Assembly: GCA_005882525.1 (NCBI GenBank)
Contig: VBGO01000129.1
Span: 1 to 5,760 of the forward strand
Reading direction: 5' to 3'
DNA: 5,760 nt
DNA from: Chloroflexota bacterium
GTDB lineage: Bacteria; Chloroflexota; Dormibacteria; CF-121
A model generated the notes under the pieces. That model saw nothing but the letters and a program-made list of their open reading frames with translations. It made no database searches and was not told where the DNA came from. Position 1 is the stretch's first letter. Every line of letters starts with the position of its first letter. The position numbers and the translations under genes were made by a program. Positions 1-5,760 of the stretch are shown here, piece by piece.

Positions 1-185
1 GGAAGCTCACGCTCGATCGCTCCGGTCGCGGAATCCCGGATCGTAATGTGCTGCCCGCCGTCGCTGAAGCCTTCCTCGAGGAACAGGCGGTAGCCCCCAG
101 CCGCCGGGTGGGTCGAGGTCGCGCGGCCGCAGGCGGTCAGTACGGCGACGGCCAGGATCAATAGCGCGATCAGGCGACGGCTCAT
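1..185 (-). CDS. Partial lipoprotein gene (N-terminal part, runs off the left edge)
   Basis: The frame from the ATG at 185 down to base 1 is open for 61 codons and has no stop inside the window, so only the 5' part is present. The product starts MSRRLIALLILAVAVLTACG: two arginines, a hydrophobic stretch at about residues 5-16, and the lipobox L16-T17-A18-C19. Cys19 should therefore be lipidated by the Lgt/LspA pathway and the protein anchored to a membrane facing outward. Gly at +2 is not the Asp inner-membrane retention signal known from E. coli. A textbook Shine-Dalgarno, GGAGGT, lies 6 bases upstream and fixes the start. The visible mature part (about residues 31-61) contains YRLFLEEGF and ITIRDSATGAIERE. 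The latter resembles a blade strand of a beta-propeller with its 'D..TG' turn, but too little is visible to name a family. It diverges from the peptidase gene at 391. Function unknown. Confidence 0.8.
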   Translation of the reverse strand, partial: MSRRLIALLILAVAVLTACGRATSTHPAAGGYRLFLEEGFSDGGQHITIRDSATGAIEREL

Positions 186-191
186 GGTGAC

Positions 192-197
192 ACCTCC
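192..197 (-). promoter_or_regulatory. Ribosome binding site of the lipoprotein gene
   Basis: Read on the minus strand this is GGAGGT, a full match to the anti-Shine-Dalgarno core, 6 bases before the ATG at 185. It decides the start of the partial lipoprotein gene and supports that gene being real although it is cut by the window edge. Confidence 0.8.
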
Positions 198-241
198 GAA
201 GGCAATACCCTCGTCGCGGTGGTTCGGTTCCCGAGAACACC

Positions 242-281
242 CCACCCTGCCCTTCCCCGCGAGCGGGGGAGCGCAGGCTGG
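242..281. repeat. Large imperfect inverted repeat, REP-like intergenic palindrome
   Basis: The left arm at 242-260 and right arm at 263-281 are reverse complements at 16 of 19 positions. They meet at the centre GCGAGC, so as RNA or single-stranded DNA they would fold into one long, GC-rich hairpin with a loop of about 4 bases. The CCCCGCGAGCGGGG core flanked by C-rich and G-rich arms is typical of dispersed extragenic palindromes in high-GC bacteria (general knowledge; copy number cannot be checked here). No T-run follows on either strand, so it does not look like an intrinsic terminator. It sits inside the spacer between two divergent genes, upstream of both. Confidence 0.65.
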
Positions 282-310
282 CTAATGGATTGTGTTTCCA
301 ATTCGGTGAC

Positions 311-340
311 TTGGCTTGGGACGCCGGTGCCATTTAGAGT
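311..340 (+). promoter_or_regulatory. Possible sigma70-type promoter for the C39-like peptidase gene
   Basis: TTGGCT at 311-316 (4 of 6 matches to TTGACA) and TAGAGT at 335-340 (4 of 6 to TATAAT, fitting TANNNT) are 18 bases apart. Transcription would begin near 347, giving a leader of about 44 bases with the ribosome binding site at its end. This is the best pair I found between the inverted repeat and the gene, but both boxes are imperfect and the consensus may differ in this organism. Confidence 0.3.
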
Positions 341-379
341 CGTACCAAAGGGGCGGGACGCGTGTCGGAGACTCTGTGG

Positions 380-385
380 GGAGGT
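380..385 (+). promoter_or_regulatory. Ribosome binding site of the C39-like peptidase gene
   Basis: GGAGGT lies 5 bases before the ATG at 391. It selects this start over the longer open frame reaching back to a TTG at 316, whose extra 25 residues would put a charged, non-signal sequence before the signal peptide. Confidence 0.8.
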
Positions 386-390
386 CGTCA

Positions 391-1095
391 ATGAGGAACC
401 AGCCGCTTCGAATCCACCCGCTCATTCGCACCGTCACTGCAGTTCTGATCGCGGCGTCCACCATGCTGGCGACGAGCATCGGCAGCGAAGCGAGTGCGGG
501 CTCGTCCCGCACGATCTGGGTTCCGCTCTATCGTCAAATCTACGGCCTTGATTGCGAAGCGGCGGCGCTGCAAATGGCGCTCGCCCATGAAGGCATTCGT
601 GTCAGTCAGGGTGCGCTGCTGGATGCCATGCAAATCGATTGGCGCATGCCCACGAGGGACGCAACGGGGTTTCACTGGGGAAATCCCAATACGAACTTCG
701 TCGGAAATCCGAATGGCAGCGAGATTCGTCAGACAGGCTACGGGGCGTATTCCTATCCGGTCAGCCGCGCCGCCTGGAAGTACGGTGGTCGCATTCTCGC
801 GACGCAGACGGGAATCTCGCCCAGCCTCGTGTACTGGTCACTGCTTCATGGCCACCCGGTCGTGGCGTGGGTTGCGTTCGACTGGCGCTATCATCAGGTC
901 TCGCATTACGTCGCCTTTGATGGCCAAACCGTGGCCTATGGCAGTCCCTACGAGCACGCGGTGACGCTGTACGGCGTCACGCCGGGCTACGTGCTGGTCA
1001 ACAACCCCTGGCGCGGTGTGCGCCAGTGGATCCCCAAGTGGCAATTCGAGCGGGCGTACGCCACCTTCAGCAACATGGCGATCATCTTTAACTAA
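391..1095 (+). CDS. Secreted C39-like cysteine peptidase family protein
   Basis: The product has 234 residues. The N-terminus has Arg2, Arg7 and Arg13, a hydrophobic core at about 15-30, and an A34-S35-A36 motif fitting signal peptidase I cleavage, so the protein is probably exported. The mature part matches the peptidase C39-like (Peptidase_C39_2) pattern: VPLYRQIYGLDCEAAALQMAL at 44-64, split here by the oxyanion-hole candidate Gln49 and nucleophile Cys55; a WGNPNTNFVGN segment at 96-106; GHPVVAWV at 154-161; HAVTLYGV at 189-196 with candidate catalytic His189; and VNNPW at 203-207. Asn205 stands where many family members have Asp, which still fits a papain-like Cys-His-Asn triad. The fold and class are well supported. 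The substrate is unknown: peptide or peptidoglycan cross-bridge cleavage are both possible, and no ABC-exporter domain is attached, unlike bacteriocin-processing C39 peptidases. It ends overlapping the convergent decarboxylase gene by 4 bases. Confidence 0.85.
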   Translation: MRNQPLRIHPLIRTVTAVLIAASTMLATSIGSEASAGSSRTIWVPLYRQIYGLDCEAAALQMALAHEGIRVSQGALLDAMQIDWRMPTRDATGFHWGNPNTNFVGNPNGSEIRQTGYGAYSYPVSRAAWKYGGRILATQTGISPSLVYWSLLHGHPVVAWVAFDWRYHQVSHYVAFDGQTVAYGSPYEHAVTLYGVTPGYVLVNNPWRGVRQWIPKWQFERAYATFSNMAIIFN

Positions 1096-2045
1096 GCATG
1101 GCGGTCGCGGGCCAGTCGCTCGCGAAAATACGCGATGGTCTGGACGAGGCCCGCATCCAGCGTGGTGCGAGGGGCCCAGTCGAGCAGCTGGCGGGCGCGG
1201 CTGAGGTCGGGGCGGCGCTGTTTGGGATCGTCTTCGGGCAGCGGCTTATAGACAATCTGACTCGAGCTGCCGCACATGTCGCGAATGCGAGTCGCGAGCT
1301 GGATCATCGTGACCTCATCGGCCGTGCCGAGGTTGACCGGCTCGGCGTAGTCGGCCGCCAACAGGCGAACGATGCCCTCGATCAGGTCGTCGACGTAGCA
1401 GAGGCTGCGAGTTTGCGAGCCATCGCCATAAATCGTGATCGGCTCGTTCTGGAGCGCTTGCAAGAGAAAGTTCGGAACGGCGCGGCCGTCGTTGATGCGC
1501 ATCCGGGGTCCGTAGGTGTTGAAGATGCGGACGATGCGAGTGTTCATGCCGTGGGCGCGGCGATAGGCCATGGTGAAGGCCTCGGCGGCTCGCTTCGCCT
1601 CGTCATAGACGGCTCGCGGACCGACCGGGTTGACGTTGCCCCAGTAGGTTTCGGGCTGCGGATGAACCGTCGGATCGCCATAGACCTCCGAGGTGGAGGC
1701 GAGGAAGAAGGTCGCGCCCTTGGCGCGCGCGAGGCCCAGCATGTTGTGCGTGCCGAGGGTGCCGACCTTAAGCGTGGCGATCGGATGGTCGCCGTAGTCC
1801 ACCGGGGAGGCCGGTGAGGCGAAGTGCAGGACGGCGTCGAGCGGGCCCTCGAGGTAAAGGGGCGAACTGACGTTGTGCTGGATCGATTCGAACATCTTGT
1901 TACTGTGCAGTTGCGCGACGTTCGAGATCGCGCCGGACACCAGGTTATCGACGCAGACGACGTGCCAGCCGTCGCGAAGGAGGCGCTCGCAGAGGTGCGA
2001 TCCCAGGAACCCCGCGCCGCCCGTGACGACCGCCCGTGGTGCCAC
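1092..2045 (-). CDS. uxs: UDP-glucuronate decarboxylase (UDP-xylose synthase), extended SDR family
   Basis: The 317-residue product should convert UDP-glucuronate to UDP-xylose and CO2 with bound NAD+ in the cytosol. It has the extended SDR Rossmann motif GGAGFLG at 9-15 with Asp33 to hold the NAD ribose. The UXS-type segment FASPASP is at 75-81, followed by TSEVYGDP at 118-125, HPQPETYWGNVNP at 128-140 and the catalytic Y147-DEA-K151. Thr118 and Glu120 complete the expected active site, and QRRPD at 276-280 supplies the C-terminal arginine region. The HPQPETYWGNVNP stretch separates UXS from galactose epimerases and RmlB. There is no formyltransferase domain (so not ArnA) and no membrane anchor. 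The start is GTG, because the Rossmann motif begins at residue 9 and no closer start exists. It follows ugd by 23 bases, so the upstream enzyme makes its substrate. No Shine-Dalgarno is visible. Confidence 0.9.
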   Translation of the reverse strand: MAPRAVVTGGAGFLGSHLCERLLRDGWHVVCVDNLVSGAISNVAQLHSNKMFESIQHNVSSPLYLEGPLDAVLHFASPASPVDYGDHPIATLKVGTLGTHNMLGLARAKGATFFLASTSEVYGDPTVHPQPETYWGNVNPVGPRAVYDEAKRAAEAFTMAYRRAHGMNTRIVRIFNTYGPRMRINDGRAVPNFLLQALQNEPITIYGDGSQTRSLCYVDDLIEGIVRLLAADYAEPVNLGTADEVTMIQLATRIRDMCGSSSQIVYKPLPEDDPKQRRPDLSRARQLLDWAPRTTLDAGLVQTIAYFRERLARDRHA

Positions 2046-2054
2046 CCGTTCGAG

Positions 2055-2060
2055 ATTATA
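2055..2060 (-). promoter_or_regulatory. Perfect -10 hexamer just before the UDP-xylose synthase start
   Basis: On the minus strand the 23-base ugd-uxs gap contains TATAAT, with 9 bases between it and the GTG at 2045. A transcript from it would start at or within a few bases of the GTG, that is, be leaderless or nearly so. No convincing -35 box is seen at 16-18 bases (best is TCGGCC, 3 of 6). Such an AT-only hexamer is rare by chance in DNA this GC-rich, but chance is not excluded. Confidence 0.4.
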
Positions 2061-2068
2061 AGGGTTCG

Positions 2069-3364
<1,296 letters not shown>

Positions 3365-3411
3365 ATCCTGAGAGTGTAACGAAGCACTCTTCGAAGTCTC
3401 ACAATACCGGT
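3365..3411. promoter_or_regulatory. Divergent promoter/operator region between ugd and rfbC
   Basis: Only 47 bases separate the two divergent starts, so both promoters must overlap. Minus strand: TACACT (3378-3373), 8 bases before the ugd ATG, with GTGAGA (3402-3397, 4 of 6 to TTGACA) 18 bases upstream. Plus strand: CACAAT (3400-3405, 4 of 6 to TATAAT), 6 bases before the rfbC GTG, with no good -35. Two symmetrical elements could be operators: AGAGTG (3371-3376) with CACTCT (3385-3390), and the 8-base palindrome CTTCGAAG (3389-3396). The region is clearly AT-richer than its flanks. The promoter role is required by the layout; the exact boxes are inferred. Confidence 0.5.
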
Positions 3412-3990
3412 GTGGCGCCCCGGATCACTGTGCGTGAAACTCCGCTGGCCGGCGTCCTCTGCATCGAGCCTCTCGTGCATGCCGACGAGCGCGGCTTTTT
3501 CCTGGAAACGTACAACCGTAACCGCTACCGGGAGGCGGGGGTGGATCTCGAGTTCGTCCAGGACAATCATTCCCGGTCTGGGAAGGGCGTGCTTCGGGGC
3601 TTCCACTACCAGGACCTGTCGGCGCCGATGGCCAAGCTGGTTCGCTGCGTCTCCGGTGCCGTGCTGGACGCCGTCGTCGATCTGCGGGTGGGCTCGCCCA
3701 GCTTTGGCAAGTCCTTCAGCCTGGAGCTGACCGGGGAGAACCGCCTCCAGCTGCTCGTACCCGTCGGCTTTGGCCACGCGTTTCTCACCGTGTCGGATGC
3801 GGCGGACGTGGAGTATAAGTGCAGCGGCTACTATGATCCCTCGGCGGAAGCAACCATTATCTGGAACGATCCCGAAATTGCGATGAACTGGCCGGTCTCC
3901 AACCCGATCGTCTCGGCGAAAGATGCGCGCGGCATGACGTTCGCTGAATATCGGACACGTCCCGCGTTCCGCGGGCACACCAAGTCCTGA
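3412..3990 (+). CDS. rfbC: dTDP-4-dehydrorhamnose 3,5-epimerase
   Basis: The 192-residue product should epimerise dTDP-4-keto-6-deoxyglucose at C3 and C5 to dTDP-4-keto-L-rhamnose, step three of dTDP-L-rhamnose synthesis. The RmlC cupin motifs are in order: DERGFFLETY at 25-34, FVQDNHSRS at 48-56, GVLRGFHYQ at 59-67 with catalytic base His65, Lys75, LLVPVGFGHAF at 114-124, EYKCSGYYDP at 134-143 with catalytic Tyr135, and SAKDARG at 168-174 with Asp171. Length is typical for the family. The conserved His/Tyr pair argues for a true 3,5-epimerase rather than a mono-epimerase or a ketoisomerase relative. The start is GTG at 3412; an in-frame GTG six codons later would remove the first beta strand. 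No Shine-Dalgarno is seen. Its TGA shares the final A with the ATG of rfbB, so the two are probably translationally coupled. Confidence 0.93.
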   Translation: MAPRITVRETPLAGVLCIEPLVHADERGFFLETYNRNRYREAGVDLEFVQDNHSRSGKGVLRGFHYQDLSAPMAKLVRCVSGAVLDAVVDLRVGSPSFGKSFSLELTGENRLQLLVPVGFGHAFLTVSDAADVEYKCSGYYDPSAEATIIWNDPEIAMNWPVSNPIVSAKDARGMTFAEYRTRPAFRGHTKS

Positions 3991-5024
3991 TGGCGCTCCA
4001 CATTCGCCGAGTGCTGGTGACCGGCGGTGCCGGGTTCATCGGCTCGGCCTTTGTCCGGCAGCGTCTCAAGTCGGATCAAGAGATCGCCATCACCGTCCTG
4101 GACAAGCTCACCTATGCTGGAAGCGAGGAAAACCTGGCCGAGCTTCGTGACGATCGCCGCCTGCGATTCGTCAAAGGCGACATTTGCGACCCGAGCACGG
4201 TCGACGAGCTGGCCAAAGACGTTGACGCCATCGTGAACTTTGCCGCGGAGTCGCACGTCGACCGCTCGCTACTTGACCCCGGGGCATTCGTTCAGACCGA
4301 CGTCTACGGAACGTACGTCCTGCTCGAGGCCGCTCGCAAGCACCGCCACCAGCGCTTCCTCCAGGTGAGTACGGACGAGGTCTACGGCTACGTCAAGGAC
4401 GGGCGAAGCAAGGAAAGCGACGGCCTGGCTCCGCGGAGCCCCTATTCGGCAACGAAGGCGGGTGGCGAGATGCTCGTCCAGGCCTACCACGCCAGCTTCG
4501 GCCTGCCCACCCTCATCACCCGTGGGGCGAACACCTACGGCCCCTACCAATTTCCCGAAAAGATCATTCCGCTCTTCATCACCAATGCGCTCCAGAATCT
4601 CCCACTGCCCATCTACGGAAATGGATCGGCCGTCCGCGACTACCTGCACGTGGACGACCACGTCAGCGGCATCGCCCGGATCCTCTGGAAGGGTGAACCT
4701 GGTGGCGCCTACAACATCGCCACCGGCACGGAGGTCAGCGGCGTCGAGGTCGCGGATACGATCCTGAAGCTCTGCCAGAAGCCCTCCTCGCTGAAGCACT
4801 TCGTCAAGGACCGGCCGGGGCACGATTACCGCTACGCGCTCGACACCCGAAAGCTGCGGCCCCTCGGCTGGGAGCCGGCCCTGCGATTTGCCGACGGCCT
4901 GCGCGTCACGGTTGAGTGGTACAAGCGCAACGAGGCCTGGTGGCGCACCCGCAAGAGCGAGGACTTCTGGCAGTACTACCGCGCGAACTACAAGGGCTTG
5001 CCGGCGAACGCGGTCCCTGATTAG
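3990..5024 (+). CDS. rfbB: dTDP-glucose 4,6-dehydratase
   Basis: The 344-residue product should convert dTDP-glucose to dTDP-4-keto-6-deoxyglucose with tightly bound NAD+, step two of dTDP-L-rhamnose synthesis. It shows the extended SDR motif GGAGFIG at 12-18, D38-K-L-T-Y-A-G at 38-44, GDICD at 63-67, NFAAESHVDRS at 83-93, the catalytic STDEVYG at 127-133 (Thr128, Asp129, Glu130), the active-site Y152-SAT-K156, RGANTYGPYQFPEK at 178-191 and RDYLHVDDH at 216-224. The Asp129-Glu130 pair and AAESHVDRS identify an RmlB-type dehydratase rather than an epimerase. The length matches the family. It overlaps rfbC by one base and is followed after a single base by rfbD, so it is the centre of a polycistronic unit. 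No Shine-Dalgarno is evident, so translation probably relies on the ribosome finishing rfbC. Confidence 0.95.
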   Translation: MALHIRRVLVTGGAGFIGSAFVRQRLKSDQEIAITVLDKLTYAGSEENLAELRDDRRLRFVKGDICDPSTVDELAKDVDAIVNFAAESHVDRSLLDPGAFVQTDVYGTYVLLEAARKHRHQRFLQVSTDEVYGYVKDGRSKESDGLAPRSPYSATKAGGEMLVQAYHASFGLPTLITRGANTYGPYQFPEKIIPLFITNALQNLPLPIYGNGSAVRDYLHVDDHVSGIARILWKGEPGGAYNIATGTEVSGVEVADTILKLCQKPSSLKHFVKDRPGHDYRYALDTRKLRPLGWEPALRFADGLRVTVEWYKRNEAWWRTRKSEDFWQYYRANYKGLPANAVPD

Positions 5025-5025
5025 C

Positions 5026-5760
5026 GTGCGCATCCTGGTCACCGGCGCGGGTGGTCAGCTGGGCAGCGAGCTGATCGACGTGCTGGCGCAGGACGAGGTG
5101 CATGGCCTCGACCACGGCGCGCTGGACATCAGCGATCGGGAGGCGGTCTTCGCGGCCGTCGATCGGGTGCGGCCGTCGTGGATCATCAACGCGGCGGCCT
5201 TCAACGAGGTCGATGCCGCGGAAGGAGCGCCCGAGCAAGCCTTTCAGGTGAATGCGTCAGGAGCGGGCTACCTGGCCGAGGCCGCCGTGCGCGCTGGAGC
5301 CGAGATGGTGCACATCAGTACCGACTACGTCTTTGACGGTCGCAAAGGGGCGCCGTACACCGAGCTGGATCACGCCAATCCGTTGAGCGTCTATGGACGG
5401 TCGAAGTACGAGGGCGAGCTGCAGGTGCTCAACTCGCACGCCTCGGCGTGCGTCCTGCGAACCGCCTGGCTGTACGGGCGCTACGGGAAGAACTTCGTCA
5501 AGGCCATTTTGGCCGCGGCCGAGGGTGGGGGACCGCTCAAGGTGGTGGCCGACCAGGTCGGCAGTCCCACCTGGACCCGACACCTGGCCCGCGCGATCAG
5601 CGACCTGATCCGCACTCCGGCGCGGGGCCTCTTCCATGTGGCGAACAGCGGCGCCTGCAGCCGGTTTGAGTTTGCCCAGGCGATTGTCGATGGCCGCGTC
5701 GATGTGTTGCCGATTACCTCTAGCGAGGCTCGACGGCCGGCGCCACGTCCGGCAAATAGC
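5026..5760 (+). CDS. rfbD: dTDP-4-dehydrorhamnose reductase (3' end cut by the window)
   Basis: The frame from the GTG at 5026 is open to the right edge, giving 245 codons; family members have about 285-300 residues, so roughly the last 40-55 are missing. The product should reduce dTDP-4-keto-L-rhamnose to dTDP-L-rhamnose with NAD(P)H, the last pathway step. Visible features are the Rossmann motif GAGGQLG at 7-13, NAAAFNEVDAAE at 55-66, STDYVFDG at 98-105 with Thr99, the catalytic Y123-GRS-K127, RTAWLYG at 145-151, DQVGSPTW at 176-183 and RRPAPRPANS at 236-245, the last being a conserved C-terminal RmlD segment. Residues Thr99/Tyr123/Lys127 match the Salmonella RmlD triad with a constant offset of five. 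One base separates it from the rfbB stop, and no Shine-Dalgarno is visible, consistent with coupled translation. Confidence 0.93.
   Translation, partial: MRILVTGAGGQLGSELIDVLAQDEVHGLDHGALDISDREAVFAAVDRVRPSWIINAAAFNEVDAAEGAPEQAFQVNASGAGYLAEAAVRAGAEMVHISTDYVFDGRKGAPYTELDHANPLSVYGRSKYEGELQVLNSHASACVLRTAWLYGRYGKNFVKAILAAAEGGGPLKVVADQVGSPTWTRHLARAISDLIRTPARGLFHVANSGACSRFEFAQAIVDGRVDVLPITSSEARRPAPRPANS

Noticed and set aside
242..281. Long palindrome as a terminator or CRISPR-like repeat
   Set aside because: No T-run on either side and both flanking genes start away from it; only one copy in the window, so no array.
316..390. N-terminal extension of the C39-like peptidase from a TTG
   Set aside because: The ATG at 391 has GGAGGT at the right distance and opens directly with a signal peptide; the extension has neither.
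1105..1125. TCGCG/CGCGA inverted repeat followed by AAAAT as a terminator after the peptidase gene
   Set aside because: Arms are only 5 bases with an 11-base loop, lie within uxs coding sequence, and no T-run follows on the plus strand.
1098..1817. 239-codon open frame on the plus strand opposite uxs
   Set aside because: Antisense shadow of the decarboxylase; no family motif, no ribosome binding site, low-complexity Ala/Arg/Gly/Val composition.
4269..5042. 257-codon open frame on the minus strand opposite rfbB
   Set aside because: Antisense shadow of rfbB, whose motifs are intact over the same stretch; no recognisable domain or ribosome binding site.

Overview
The window is GC-rich bacterial DNA, tightly packed, with GTG used as start codon in three of seven genes. 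It carries a nucleotide-sugar locus next to two genes for exported proteins. A lipobox signal peptide and dTDP-rhamnose plus UDP-xylose synthesis suggest an envelope that carries heteropolysaccharide. The sequence alone does not fix the taxon. A high-GC uncultured lineage, for example Methylomirabilota/Rokubacteria or a proteobacterium, is only a guess.

Left part (1-1095): a partial lipoprotein gene on the minus strand (start at 185, running off the left edge) diverges from a secreted C39-like cysteine peptidase gene on the plus strand (391-1095). Their 205-base spacer holds a large imperfect inverted repeat resembling a dispersed REP-type palindrome (242-281). Both genes have strong GGAGGT ribosome binding sites.

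Middle part (1092-3364, minus strand): ugd (UDP-glucose 6-dehydrogenase) is followed by a UDP-glucuronate decarboxylase (UDP-xylose synthase). Together they turn UDP-glucose into UDP-glucuronate and then UDP-xylose. The decarboxylase gene ends tail-to-tail with the peptidase gene, with a 4-base overlap.

Right part (3412-5760, plus strand): rfbC, rfbB and rfbD (the last cut by the right edge) form a tightly coupled operon for three of the four dTDP-L-rhamnose steps. rfbA, the thymidylyltransferase, is not in the window. The two sugar operons diverge from a spacer of only 47 bases. Both pathways draw on glucose-1-phosphate and supply activated xylose/glucuronate and rhamnose, most likely for exopolysaccharide, O-antigen or another surface glycan.

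The five sugar genes lack a usable Shine-Dalgarno sequence, and two have -10-like hexamers 8-9 bases before the start codon. This contrasts with the two left-hand genes and suggests leaderless translation. No mobile element, CRISPR array, tRNA or rRNA was seen, and I found no convincing evidence of a wholly new system.
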